DNA from: Neospora caninum Liverpool
Taxonomy: Eukaryota; Apicomplexa; Conoidasida; Eucoccidiorida; Sarcocystidae
Assembly: GCF_000208865.1 (NCBI RefSeq)
Contig: NC_018392.1
Span: 2,190,793 to 2,254,792 of the forward strand
Length of the DNA: 64,000 nucleotides
Reading direction: 5' to 3'
Made by a program: the position numbers and the translations under genes. The notes below the pieces were generated by a model. The model saw only the letters and a program-made list of their open reading frames with translations, was not told the origin of the DNA and did not search any database. Positions 1 through 12,996 of this stretch are shown here, in pieces. Numbering within the stretch: the first letter of the stretch is position 1; each line of letters begins with the position of its first letter.

Positions 1-475
1 CGATAAATCCACCACACCACAGATGCTAAATTGAATGAAATTGATCCGTTGTGTACAGTGTGGAAGCATTTCCCCGATCCCGTTTGCTGGTACAAGCGCA
101 AGAGTCTTCTGCACTTCTCAGACAAGCGCCCTATTGGCGAGAGCGATACAGACTTGGACGAAACGGCTTCAACAAAAAGGAGACTTTCAGGAGAGAAGGA
201 GACTCGGAACAAATCCAGAGAGGAGGAAATGCGCGACACGTGGACGGATGCGTGGAACAGGCAACGAAAGAGACCGTACTGCTTCCTTGCTCTGTATCCT
301 CTGAAGACTCTCTGGATATTCACCGCCGCTCGCTCTCTCCTCTGTTGGAGCCTGAGAGGAAAAGGAACAACATGAACAAAACGAGAAAAACGTTTGAAAG
401 CCAGAAAACGTCATTTTCACATCTGTGTGCAGATGTTTACCCGATACATTCTGCGCGGAAAATCCTCCTGGTATA

Positions 476-510
<35 letters not shown>

Positions 511-3500
511 GGATAAGGCCGTGTCGCTAGTTGCGAGACGAATAGCAGAACACAATTTCCAAGCGCTTTTAAAGCGGCCGTGTGGAGCAAGAGCGCGAAA
601 GGAAATCGTGTTGCAGATTGTGCTGTCTGTCGGTAACTGCGGCTTATCTTACTGGCAGAACATCCCCAAGAAGATGGAGCCGGCGAAAATGCGGCAGCCG
701 ATTTTTTTCTGGAGCGCTGATTTTCGCAATTCGTAGCGCCTCATCAGGGCTTGGATGCGCACCACGCGGCGAGAGAAGCTCGTGTACAGACTGCAGGAGA
801 AACGAAGCGACTTATGAGAGATTCATGCGATCTGAGAGCTCGGACTTGATTTACATATCGAGAACAGCCCCGGTCTCTCAAACACTACGCCTACATGCAC
901 ACATTTGAGCACATACATCGATACATGCATCTACCTGTGCATATATCGTGTACTATATATATGTTTTTCCTCATGCGTACAGAAGAACAAGGAAGACGGA
1001 ATCGGTTAGATACGCAGCGTGGTGGACGTCTGAAGAACGTGGTTGGCGAGGCCTTACACGCGGGCTTTGTAGGCTCGGTAAATGGACTGGAGCTTGAGAA
1101 TCAGCGGCTTCAAGTTCGCCATGACGGTTCGAAAGTGCTTGTCGATCATAAGCCACCCGGTTTTCCTCAAGAAGATTTTCGTGTTACCGAGCTGGTACTC
1201 TTCCTTGGGGATAGCCAGGCGATCAAGCATCGTAATGCACGCCTGCTTCATGTCGCTGCCTTCCTGTCAACAGAGACAAGCGGCGAAATGACAACCAGGC
1301 ATGCGCAGTGTATGATTTCCACGGAGTCTCGTTGAACCAGGAGGCGAGACAAACATGGCAGAAGCGACGCGCTTCTTCCTGTGAGCGAAAGAGACGGAAC
1401 CGGATCGGTTGGCCTTGGGGGAAGGAAAACGATGGAAAATCGAAAGAGCCGGAAGGACGGAGAAAGCGTGAAGGCAGGACACAGCCACGCTCCGCTAGCA
1501 AACTGTGTCACAAAGCCTGAACCGAAGACGCAGGAAAACGCAGCCCTCCGGGGGCGGAAAGTCGCGAAACCAACGAGCATAAAAGTGCCTAACACGGGAA
1601 AAAAAGAAGAGAACTAGAAACATGTTTTGCGTCCGAGGTGTCTCTACATAGAAACGTTTGGGAGAGCCGCAACGTCGCTCTGGGGTTCTGAATTTCGTTT
1701 TTCTCTTTGGCGTTGTGTGTCGGTTCCTGCCTTTGCTTGGCCTGCTTGGCTACCGTCTTCAGGCACCGGGGTATTTCTTGTGAGTCTCCCTCGGTTCGTT
1801 TTTCCCAGAGTTGTCTTACCACTTTCGCTCCCAAGACACTCATCAGCACGTTGTTGTCCTGGACAAAATCTTGGAAAGACGCTCGGTATGCAAAACCTTT
1901 GTGGATGATGGCAACGGCTTCCAGCACAGACAAACTGATCATCTGCCCTAAGGTCGTTTCTGTCTCAAACACCTGAGGCTTCTTCACTTGGTTCGGCTTA
2001 ATGCACCTAACAGAGAACACAGATATGCACATATACGCTTGTAGAGAGAGATGTTTTCTTGAATCTGTATGTACCTAGACGTATGTATGTTTACGGACTT
2101 GATCGTTTGCATGAAACCATGGATAGAAGTATCGATTTCAAACTTTCCACCGTCTCTCCTCGGCTGCGTTTCTTGCCAAAGACACAGGGGTTTGGGATGG
2201 AACGTTACCCCTTTTTTCCACGGCGCCTTTGCGAGCTTGACTAGGCGCCTCAGTTTATACCCCAATAGAAGCCTGACTGACTCCTAGACAGCCCCTGTTT
2301 CGCCTCTGTGCCTTCAGCGAGAGAAGTGAGGAGGAACTTTCGAATCACCTGACCTACTAGCAGACAAACAGGCGTCCCTAGGCAAGAGAGAGAGAGGCGC
2401 GCGTTTTTCGACGAAGGGAAACAAGAACGGGGAAGGCACAGAAATCCCAGCATGGTGTGACGCTGGCGCGTGTGGCTCACCGGCCGAAATGGGCGTGAGA
2501 GGACTTGAGGGTGGTCATGAGGCCCGTCATGGATTTCTGGAATTTAGACCCCACGAATTTCCCGCGCATGTTTTTCGTGTCAGGAATTTCGATATCTGCG
2601 AACGCGTTCTTCATGCAGAGGTTCTTGGCACTCTTGAAGACAACGAGGAGCTCGTTCGGCAAACGCATTTTGTTTTTGGGCACAAACTCAGTTGTGTCGT
2701 AGGTGACCGGAGCCGCCGTGTGCACGATCAAGAAGGAAAGACGCGCATCGCCTTTTGGAATTTGGAAACACGGATTCTTAATGTTCTTGTGACATGCGGC
2801 AGTGAAGGATTCACTCGAACCTTGACACAAGACAAGCACACACATATACACAGACACACACCAAGACAAAATACACAAGTATGCATATATGCGTATATGT
2901 ATACCTATTTATATATATACATATATATAGATATTGATATATATGCGTATATATATACCTGCATGTGTATGCATTTACATATTTATTGGTAATGTTATAA
3001 CGAAGTGTGCACGTGTAGGTATGGACGTGTGCATGCATGCAATTCTAGGCTGACACGTAGTCACTTAGATGCTTGAAGAGGAAAGAAAGGCTCTATGCAC
3101 AGGAAGAGAGACATATCGAAGACAAGAAAACGGCGGCCTCATCTGAGGAGAAACCTCTGAGAGGGTGCATGCAGAATTTTAGAGCTGATACTGGCCGTAG
3201 CTATCGAGCCCCGCAAGTTGCGATGTGGTTGGGACGCCTGCTTGGTGGAGAGGCAGGCGGGCATGCATTTTTTCGAAAAAATCCGGCTAATGGAAGGTTT
3301 CTCTGCATGCGCGCATGCGTACCTGTTTGGATCAGACACTGCTCCTCAAGGTAGGCAAAAATCCCAGCCTTCGGCTTGTCAAAAACCTCCAAGACAGTGG
3401 CGTTGTCCGAGTAGACAATCATAGAGTGGTCAATACCTTCTGCCTCGTACTCGACTTTCTAACGACAGGACAAAGAAGTAAGGGAGGATTCGCCGACCCC

Positions 3501-6069
3501 TCGATTGGATACAAATCACGAACGAGCCTTCATAAGCACATCCGTGCAAAAGCTTATACATACATACATACATACACATCGATATTTGTGTGCGTGCGTA
3601 GCTGCATGTAAATGTGGGGATGTGCATGTGCATGCACTCGCTTCCTCGCGAAGCAAAGTGCTGTGCCTCGAGCCACTCACCTCAGCCTGGAAAACTTGTT
3701 GAATGAAGAACTGCTGCAACCTTTCGTTCGCGTAGTTGATAAGATACTGTTCGTAGGAGTTTTTCTGGAAGAACTCGAATCCGTAAATATCCAAAATCTG
3801 CACAGCAGAACGGCCAGAGAAACCCAACACCTTGATGGAAAAACCACATACGCACACAAATCAAGGGCTGACGCACGTACGTCGCCATACCTGTGTAGTC
3901 GAAAATACATCCATAAATGCATATGCGCATAAACATATAGATACATATACGCATGTGTGCGCAAATGAATGGATTTGCAGGTTTGTCTCTACGGGGAGCT
4001 GTGGGCGCCTGTGTTTTATCACAGACCGACCCACACGGGAGGCTAAGAACAGGAAATTGGGAGAAACAAGACAGCTCCACCTAGCGCGCAGGAGCGGTAT
4101 CTTGATGAGAGGAGAGGCGCTAGCGCGCGGCCTGTATTTCTTGCTTTCACGCGAAGAGGGCTAGAAGCCGCAACGTGAACAAGTAGAGCCTCGTTTGGCC
4201 ACAGACGCAAAATGCACGGAAACGACGAAGCGAAGCTGCAACGCGAGTAAAAACGGAATAAAAGAGAAGAAAGCTCAGAGGATTTGCCTCTTACACCAAT
4301 CCACGGCTTCGATTCTGCATCGAATTGAATTTGTTTGTTCACACTCTTGACAATGTAGTCAAAAAGAGTGTTGTAAAGCTCTTTCGCCATGGACCGAATC
4401 ATAACCGTCGCCTGATCTGCCGACAGAGGCGATTTAATCACGTTCCCCTGGACCTCCACGATATTGATTGTAACAGCCTAAGCAAACATCACAGCCACCC
4501 AGAAGACATACATTATAGATATATCCAAAACACTGTATGATATTTGTCAGGCTCTATCTGCATATATATATATATATATACATGCATACTTATGCGTATT
4601 TATGTGTGTGTAGAAATACGTATACATGCTTGTGGGTGTTTGTAATTATCGTTGTAGGTTGAGGGCAAAGTTGAAGGACGAAAGTACGTGAGTGGGAAAT
4701 CTATGAATTTTCCGTCAGCATGGCAATACTTTCCTGAACTTGCACTACACTTGCACTGCCCGAGAGACAACGGAAGACGGAAGAAAGTAGGGCGTGCTCA
4801 TCGTCAGTCTATCCACAGGAATATATGTACATATATACATATACACATATATGTACGGCCCCTCTTGTGCTGAAGCATGCTGAGAATCCTCACAGAGAAT
4901 GAAAAAAAAGGCAGAAGGCAGGGAAAAGAGAGGATCGAGGAATTCAAAAATCGCAGAGAGAAGAGAAAACAAAGGGGCGTCATACCTCATTCAGAGCTGC
5001 GGCGTCGGCTCCAAGCAGCGAGGCGATCATCTGAAAGTCGTCATCGTTCACGACTTTTCCAGCTCTGTGATACACCACACGAAAAGAACATTACACCCTT
5101 TAGAGGCAACAAAATTCAAACATTGACGGGCTCGCGCTCTCTAATAAACACAACCACACATAGACATATACAAGCATACATATATTTAAATATATATGTG
5201 TATAGAGCGGAAGAGGCGACTTCAGAGACACGGAAGGAGGATGAGTGTTGACAGATTCCACCTGGGCGCGATGTGAGCTGTTTAGGGACGATGCTCTTTC
5301 TACGCGCTTGTGGGAAAGAGGAAGAAGGCAGAGAGAGAGAAATAAGCACGAAACGACGCACGTCCCTCAGACCGCCAATAGCCAACACAACGGAGCAATG
5401 GATCACATATTCCACAGGAGTGAAATGCAGAGATCCATAGAGAAGAAAATAGAGATACAAATATAGAATATTTTTTGATTCAACATGTGCCTTACTTGTC
5501 AGTTCCCATAGCTTGAGTGTTTTTGTATTTGATGTTTCCAGCAAGAATTACAGCAGAAAGGCATTTAAAGTAGTCAAGCTCTTCTTCCGGGGAGAAGAGC
5601 AGTCTGCGTGGCGACACAAGGCACAAGACATGGAGGCACTCCATGTGTGGTGCTTCCTCCAAATCTGAGTGCATGCAGATGCGTTAAATTCAGCTGAAAT
5701 ACGTTTGCCTTCTTCCGCTTCCCTCTGCGCCTGGTCAATCTCTACGGAGCGTTAGACATTCATCAGACAAGGCCATTTTAGGCAATGGCGGGCGCGCGAG
5801 GGGCCGCAACAAAAATCCGAGCGAAGGCGTATGTGTACATACACCGGAACCTCCCCTTCTCTGCGTGTCGCGGTTTGCAGAGGATCCGCCTTAAAGTAGC
5901 TGCTCCGCTTAAGAAAGTCCAAATGTGGAGACTTTCTCGGAAGGCAGTCCGCTAAACTTCATTCCCTCTGTGTGCCTGTGTCTCGCATGCGCGATCCCTT
6001 CGGTCCCACATTTCCCTTGTCCAGACTCCTAGGCGTCTCACACCCTACCTGCACACGCCAAACTCTACA

Positions 6070-6106
<37 letters not shown>

Positions 6107-8755
6107 GCAGGCATCGGTGCATGCACATTTTTAAATTCTAGAGACGAGGACAGCGTGCGTTTCTGTGCTCACTTGAGCTGTTGTCGGACTTCCGCGAATT
6201 CTTTCAAGTCGTTGACAGTTTCGACTTCGTAGCAGCCGGATTTGTTCAGGAATTCGTACTGGGGGGCCTCCTTCAGCGCGCACTTTTGCTTTTCGTCCGG
6301 CTGCAGGCCTTTGATCATTTGGTAGAAAATATGATAGCTTCTCTCGCCCTGGCCCTGGAACTCGATACGCGACAGCTCAAGCATGTAGTTGCTGACGATG
6401 CCTCCGTGGATGCCGCCGGTGGGCGCAACGTCGAGAGACACGAAACGACCGAAACGCGAGGAATTGTTGTTTCGGAGTGTCCTGAAAAAAGGCCGAAAAG
6501 ACGCAAGGGCAACGCAGCTGGAGACACTCTCAGAGGCCGTGTGTGAGTGGCCTGGAGCTGGATCTGCCCAAAGTGTCTCCTCGTAAGAGACACTTGTGGG
6601 GCGAAACGGACCGAGAGAGCCAGCGAGTCCGGAGAGGGGCGTAGGCACCGGGGAACAAGACGCGACAAGTGCAGCCTTCGGTCCCTCGGACGCTCCTTTT
6701 TCGCGAAGGTTGGATCGAGGCACGAATGCGAAGAGAAGACCAAGACTCTCTTGGATGTACGACTGCGTAACCGCGTCGATGCAGGAACCGACAAAGTGAA
6801 ATCGGCAGCGAGTGCGCGAGGCAAGTCTTCTGAGATCAGTGCAGAGCACCACACCGCACTAAGCAGGCGTGGCGTGTGTCGGCGGGCAACCCCTCGAGGG
6901 GGCGAGAGAGGGAGAGAGGAACGAATGGGTTCGAGACGACTGTGAAAGACACAAAGACGGTACTCTCGGCGAAAGGAAACCTGTGTTGTGCTGAGCCTCT
7001 GACGAGGAACAGAGTCTTTGGACGGATCCCAGTCTTCACTTACTTTGCATTTCCAATGGCCTCAAGAAGCGGGTTCGCTCCAAGAATGATTTCCTGGATC
7101 TTATCACCGCCCGTTCCCGACTTCGAAGTCGCAAAGTACTGCATAAGTTGACGCGCAGTCTCTGTCTTTCCGGCTCCGGATTCACCTGACAAAAAACATG
7201 GCGATTGCAGGGACACGACACATGAGTCTGCCGCTCGAATCGCCGTGTTTCGAGGCATCCGAGGCAGGCTGCCGAGTTCTGCGTCCTCTTGTGTCTGGTC
7301 TTTTCTTTCTCGCGTGCGCGTGACAACGCGAAACAACGCTGCACGAGACGGAGGTTGAGGTTAGAAACTCGACACAACCTGACAGCTCTGGGGGTGGCGT
7401 GCATGCGTCCATGGAAAGGGCGAGGCGCTGCCTTCGACGACACCAGCGGAAACAGTGATGCAGGCGCAGAAACGAAGGCCAATAGAGCCGACATAGACTT
7501 CCAAAAAGATATCTGTATGGAGATATATGTATAGAGAGATGCACGTCAGTCCAACTTTATGTTCATCGTTCACCATCTACACAGACATTCATGTATATAT
7601 ATATATATATATATAGATAGATAGATATATTACATGTGCATGTATAGGTGTACGTATAGACGTATGTAAGCACGTATTGATGAAGAGGAGATGGAAGGTT
7701 TTGCGTACCACTGACGACACAAGATTGGTTTTCTTTTGTCATTTTGAGCATGTCCATCGCAGTCTGAGCGACGGCGTAGGTGTGGGGAGGGACATCTGTC
7801 GGGAAGCCTCGAGAGGTGTCGGCGTTCTGGTACTTGGTCACAGTTGCAGGCTCGTAGAGACCGGGAATGAGTTTGAACGGGTTCATCGCCACCAGCAGTC
7901 TTCCGGCGTATGTCTGTCAACATTTCCAGGCAAGGCAAGCAAGGCGACATGCAGAAGACAGCGAGACGGGTCAGGACAGAGAGAAAAAACGCCACCAGAG
8001 CGTAGCGGAAGGAGCAGAGCGAGGAGATACAGGAGCCGACACGAGAGAGACAGGGGAGGCAGGGTTTGCAGGTGATAAGGCCGTCTTCGGGGAACCCGTA
8101 ACCCTGTTCATGTGCATAGATTAAGGAGAGACAGGCTTCGTCTGATGCGCGTGTGCGGGTTGATTTGACGAACGGAGCTCAGCAAATGCAGGTGCTCACT
8201 GGCACCTGGATACGCATTTGATATCTCTCGACGAGCGCGCCAGAGAGTCTCTTTGGGGTTTCGAGGAGTCCCTTCCGAATGTTCCGTTTCCAGCAGTGTT
8301 ACTTCCCCTTCAACCTGGGCCTCTTCTGTGTAAGACAGGCTACAGCTCCTCAGCAGGGGGGGGGGATTCGTTGGGATAAACTGTCACGTTGTTTCCTGTG
8401 TGAAGAGACTCACGTAAATCTGATCCCGAACGTATCTTTCCCGCATGACCTCGAGGGCGCAAGCCTCGTTGGCGTGAGGCAGTTTGGCGAGATCGACGAC
8501 GGTGACGGGATCAATGCCGACATTGGCGTTAAGGCACTCGGCGACTTCGACGGTTTTCGTGTTGCCGTCGATATCGACTGTGAGCTGTGTTCCGCTGATG
8601 CTCTTCACAATCGCCTTCACGTACATTTCCTCCTTCGAGGGCTCTCTAACAAACACCGGCGAGCCGAGGAGGTAATCGCCCAACTCGACTGCGGAGTATT
8701 TCCGCTCCACCTTCTTCTTGGCGCCCCCGCCTTCTGCAGCCTTCTTTGGCGGCAT
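1..8755 (-). CDS. Unconventional myosin heavy chain, class XIV-like, with multi-IQ neck (partial at left edge)
   Basis: Actin-based motor. I join exons 8414-8755, 7709-7913, 7044-7185, 6173-6481, 5496-5603, 4986-5064, 4295-4477, 3681-3797, 3323-3458, 2481-2820, 1820-2006, 1058-1263, 653-790 and one starting at 351; all phases agree. The protein shows the P-loop GESGAGKTE (about residue 183), switch [10 protein letters not shown] (234), switch II DIYGFE (459), HFGRCIKPN (about 650) and the converter [13 protein letters not shown] (about 736). IQ motifs follow: [26 protein letters not shown] and [18 protein letters not shown]. The residue 16 before the DALAK-equivalent RSMAK is Asn, so the TEDS site is neither acidic nor Ser/Thr, as is common in apicomplexan class XIV. 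The ATG at 8755 sits in CAAAATGCC context. A neck with several IQ motifs recalls Toxoplasma MyoH rather than MyoA, but the tail lies outside the window, so I give no symbol. Introns carry TA microsatellites. Confidence 0.9.
477..509. repeat. (AT)n microsatellite in myosin intron
   Basis: Uninterrupted alternating A and T of about 33 bases. It lies between the second and third IQ-coding exons of the myosin gene. A similar run lies at 7594-7615 in another intron of the same gene. Confidence 0.95.
6073..6103. repeat. (AT)n microsatellite in myosin intron
   Basis: About 31 bases of alternating A and T in the intron between the motor exons 6173-6481 and 5496-5603. It is flanked by GCATGC-like bases (atgcaggcatcggtgcatgc). 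No coding content is visible around it. Confidence 0.95.
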
Positions 8756-11090
8756 TTTGGCTGAGGTGAGAAAAGAAAGAAATCGGGAAGAGGAACGCCG
8801 TGGAAGGCCCCGGCGAGAAGAAAGATTTCGTGTGGAGAGAGCAAAAGCGAGCGCGGAGAGGTCTCGCTCGCGTGCAAATTCAGAAGCCCTTGCGTCAGAA
8901 AGGGACACAAGATGGGGAGAGGTGCGAAGCGACCTGCAGGGGGTAGCGATACACTATATGGTCCTATCTACAGCTAGAGAGAAACAGGGGTCTGTGTGTG
9001 CGTGGAAGAGACTGTTTGGGTGCGTTTGCGAGCAAGAGAAAAGGACGCGACGAGGACAGAGTTGAGGACAAGGTTTGGCGGGGAGAGAACTGAGCAGGTG
9101 ACAGAGGCGAAACGGATGGGTCAGAGAGCGGAAGAAAAATCGGCGCAAATGGGCATAACGCGAGAAAAAAGGCCGGGACACGAGGATGAACTCGAAACCG
9201 AGAGGAGTGGAGACCAGCGAAAACGCGGCTTGAAGCGCTGAGTTCTCTCAGAGCGGCCCCGGACGGTCTCTCGATGGATCCCCGCCCGAGGCTAGGCCAT
9301 TCATTTTTCGCTTGTTGTCAGTGTTTTTTCTTTGCGAACCCTCCCGCGCAACGGTCACAGCCTCCGAGAGCGGCGCAGACCAGAAGGGAAAGCAAAAGGA
9401 TCAAGGACGGAGAAGGGAAGAGGACTGCCCGAAACGCGGGGGATGTGGACGACGCGGAATGGGGGCTCTCGACGCCCGCATTGATGCAGGTGAGCTGTTG
9501 AGTCCTCCGGCAGAAACAGGAAGAGAAAGGAAGGAGCACATCAACCCCTCTTCTCTTTCTCTGTGCAGGATCCGGAACGAATTGCCGGATTCAGCGGAAC
9601 AGAGTCGGAAAATCGGCCGGTCTGCGAGGCTGAAGGCGCTCGCGGAGCCGCGTCATTCCGCGGAAGAAGAGCGTCGGATTTTGAGTTTTGGAGACAAGAC
9701 ACAGCTGCGTCGAGGAAAGTCGCATTTCCTCGAGATTGACACATTCAGCTTGTTCTTTCTCACGAGAGAAAAGGCGAGAAGCGGGAAAACGGAAAGAAGT
9801 TTGCAGGCGGAGACGCGAATCCCGCGGAAATTCGGAAGGGAAATCCGAGTCTCTCGGAAGCACGCGCTTGTCGAGCCGCGCCAAATACGGGAAACACGAC
9901 GGCCGAGAGAGCAGGCACGGACGGACTGGCTTAACGCCAGAGAAAACCGAGAAATTCCAACGGGCTCCGCTCTTTTTTCCGACGGGGCGAAGAGCGGATG
10001 AGGCGAAGATCCCAAGACATCAAAGAAAAGAAATTCATGCAGGAAACGGCTCAAAAATCGACCAGAGAGGGCCGGCCGCGCGAACCTTCACAGCTAGGCG
10101 CGTCGACCGGAAGCTCTGGGGCTGTGCCCGGAGGAACCGCAGGCCGAGAAACGGCTTCGCGGAAAGGAGCGAACAGGGCGTTGTCGAGGCTGGGAAAAGG
10201 TTCGGAAGAAGAAAAGCGCGACAAAAGGGGAACGAGGTGCGGTTTTCCCTCTTGTTTTTCGCGAAAACACGCCAAACCCCGAAGCAGCTCTCCTTTGCCC
10301 CTGTGCAGCGCGATGTGTATAGCCAGCGCGAATTCGGGAGAAAAAGAGTGCCTTGCAGGGACACTCCGACGCTCTTGAGAGAAAGAGTCCCTTCTTTGTG
10401 GAAGACACTCTGGGCGTTTTCTGCGCATGTAACAGTGCGATTGGTGTGAAGACGGCTGGGAACAGGCAAAACGCAGGGAAAACCCGGCTTCGGAGACCGG
10501 CTCTAAATGACACAACGCGAGTTTCCTTCTCGCAGGAAGCTCGTTTTCTGGTCACCGCGCGCTCGGGTGGAGCTTTGCCTCGCATTCTCACTGTATTCCC
10601 GAGGTTTGCGCCTAAACAGCCTTCACAGGCTGACACGAAAAGCGTGGGAGAGACACAGGACGATCACACATTGCAGATGCGCCGAGCGTGGATCGCGACT
10701 TTCCGTCTTGGTTTGGCTTGCCGCGGGTGCGCTGGTCAGAGTCGCCTTTGTTTCCGGCAGTGTGGCGTTGCCTGCGTGTGTCGACATTTAGTGCCTTTCT
10801 TCGGGAAAGGCCGCAGAGGAGGCGGCAACAGGGAAGAGAAGGAAACAAAAAGGACAAAGAGACACTCGGCGAAACGCGAGTTGTATCTCGGCTGCGCACT
10901 CAAAACGGACACCCGAGGAAGACCGCACATTTTCCTTTCTGTTGCACGGGATGTGAGAGTCCAAAAAGCCCAGCATTACGGGTAAACAGAGTCTCGTACG
11001 TCTGCGTCATCAAGGCCACAGACGCAGTCCTAGGCCACAGACGCAGTCCTCTGCCCAGGCGCGTGCGTGTTGCTCGATAGGCAATTCTGT
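8756..11090. other. GC-rich upstream region of the myosin gene, no gene recognised
   Basis: About 2.3 kb upstream of the myosin ATG. It is purine-rich on the plus strand. Long open frames on both strands translate to low-complexity Lys/Arg/Glu or Ser/Phe-rich strings without recognisable domains, so I treat them as non-coding. It probably holds the myosin promoter and 5' UTR. One GAGACGC heptamer, a motif class known from Toxoplasma promoters, is seen near 9808, too far away to assign with any confidence. Confidence 0.5.
11014..11050. repeat. Short tandem duplication, period 19
   Basis: The 18-mer ggccacagacgcagtcct occurs twice, at 11014-11031 and 11033-11050, with one base between. The copies are identical. 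It lies at the change from GC-rich to AT-richer sequence, just before the stretch that carries mitochondrial-type DNA. Confidence 0.9.
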
Positions 11091-11750
11091 CAGTTATATC
11101 CATGGCTGCTAACACGGTGTTCACTTACACTTGAGAGGCTACTGGTAGCAACAACGTGGATGAAAATACCGCATTCGCGGCGGCGTCTGTGCTGCCTTGG
11201 TTCTTTGCCGGCAAGAAAAGTTCCACAGCCCTAGCTCGCCCGGTCTATATAGAGTTGAAAAGACGCCTCTACGAAAGTCCATGGATATTCTGAAAGAGGG
11301 ATCGGGGAAACTGGACCGTTCGCTTGCTCCAAAAAGTAAGTGGCTACGGATTACTCAGACCGGAGACAAGATTCACCTGGAAGTAAATATGAAGTGATTA
11401 GAGGTACACGTACCTCGCTGGTGTGGTTAGACGTAAAAGCGCACAAAGTACGCTTACAGACAAGCATTTGCCAGAAACAAGTTGCAAGGCAGATTGGTTG
11501 AATTGAGGAGTCTAGTATTATCCATACGTGCCAGCGTGAAAGCCCCGGTATCCAATGCAGCGCTCCGCCTTGGCCATTGAAAACCACCCAGAGTTAAAAC
11601 CCTGTATTCTTTAACTCAGTTCATTAGCGTTAGGTTTGATATTCTGTACCATCCGGTCTAAAATCGTGGTGTTGTGCTTAGCATTTCCTAGGCTCCTTAA
11701 CATCGCAGCTGTATAAATATATCGCACACTGAACGGAGTTTTCTAGCACA

Positions 11751-11868
11751 AGCTTCTGAAGTATATCAAACGCTACAGTGATACCTGTAATTATTTGGAG
11801 TACAAACGTCACGGCGACAACAAAACCAAAGGAAGGAGGTGAATTTAGATTTAGAGCACAGCAACACA
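11751..11868 (-). pseudogene. Nuclear mitochondrial fragment: cytochrome b, N-terminal part
   Basis: The minus strand translates to a stretch containing CALNLNS, then FGFVVAVTFVLQIITGIT and VAF. This matches the first transmembrane segment of coccidian cytochrome b, a mitochondrial complex III subunit. After GCGTTT one base appears to be missing relative to the mitochondrial order (ATATACTTCAGAAGC follows), which shifts the frame, and the similarity then ends. There is no start codon, so this is an inserted fragment and not a gene. The next part of the same gene appears in the fragment at 47032-47129. Such inserts are known to be abundant in Toxoplasma nuclear DNA. Confidence 0.88.
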
Positions 11869-11894
11869 AGAAAAAGCGGACTGTGGGTTCGTTT

Positions 11895-12009
11895 CAGTGC
11901 CCAAGGCGGACCACTGGATTGTATACCCAGGGAACTGTGCTCCCATTAATAAGGGTCATAATGTACGTCAACAGGCATGCAATACAAAACAGATACCAAC
12001 TGAAGTTAG
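11895..12009 (+). repeat. Dispersed 115-bp segment, copy 1 (related to 47431-47545)
   Basis: Reading CAGTGCCCAAGGC ... CACTGGATTG ... GGAACTGTG ... ATTAAT ... CAGGCATGC ... AACTGAAG, this stretch aligns end to end with the reverse complement of 47431-47545, at roughly 75-80 percent identity by eye. Both copies sit within about 0.4 kb of a cytochrome b fragment and in the opposite orientation to it. That suggests a mitochondrial origin (rRNA or another gene piece), but I cannot identify the source. Confidence 0.75.
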
Positions 12010-12961
12010 GCTCCAGCTAGTATGATCAGCACCATCGTACTAGGGCGGTATTAAACGCAATACCTTTTCAAAACCGGTACGATTACAGATCGGTTGGTTT
12101 ACAATATAAAACCTAACCGTAATGAACTGAAAGAATACACGGCTCGCTGACGTAATGAGACGCAGCCAATAACAACTGCTGAATCTGCTGGGGCTATGGA
12201 ACTCCTACACGAGACAGTGGGGGGAAAATGTAAAACCAAGCTTTTCACGAGTGGTGATAGGAAGCGGAGGACCCCACCTCAAATGCTGTTGACATATCGC
12301 GCTCCTTCCCGCGCGTCTACTCGTGTTCTAAAACCCCCTAAACACTCAAGAAGACGTTTTGAATGCCTTTGCTCTCTCTGAGTTGCCACTCATGCTCGGC
12401 ATGCACGGATAAAGGAAAGCGAACCATCCGTCAGCAGCTGTGCGCGTGCATGTATATAACCATGCGTGCTTCTACGGAAACTTGTACGTGACTGTGCGTC
12501 CATGCGTCTGGTGAACACACACATCCCTATGCGTGTACCCATCTCTACAGACACCTGCACATGAGTATGTGCGCCTTTTGTAGTTATGAGAGTAACATCG
12601 CGTTTTCCCAGAAGAAGCTGTTTTCATGCAGCAGAGCCTGTAGTCTTCTGTAGTCCGCTGCGGTGCGATTGCAGAGGACGCATCCCGTGAGGCTGCCTGG
12701 TCCCTATTGCTAGTGAACATCGCGATATCGCCGTTTCATCCATTTTTTCAACCTCGACGCTTCTGCATGCACTAGCCGGCAAGCCTTACCACGGGTAAAA
12801 TGAAGGCCCCGTACCAAGCTCGCAGAAATTTCGAATTCTTCACATCCAGAACATACACATTTCATCGATCTATAAACCGAATCACGAATTCAGAGAGGCA
12901 TGTGCACCTGCGAAGCGTGCGTTCCTTGTGTGTCTTCTAGAAGCCAATCCTTTGCTGAAGC

Positions 12962-12962
<1 letters not shown>

Positions 12963-12993
<31 letters not shown>
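12963..12993. repeat. (TA)n microsatellite downstream of BRCA2
   Basis: About 31 bases of alternating T and A, some 180 bases beyond the BRCA2 stop codon on the downstream side. It may fall in the 3' UTR. Confidence 0.95.

Positions 12994-12996
<3 letters not shown>

Noticed and set aside
9312..10985. Two plus-strand frames of more than 200 residues upstream of the myosin gene
   Set aside because: They are Lys/Arg/Glu-rich, have no domain and no splice logic, and several frames on both strands are open at once. This fits purine-rich non-coding sequence.
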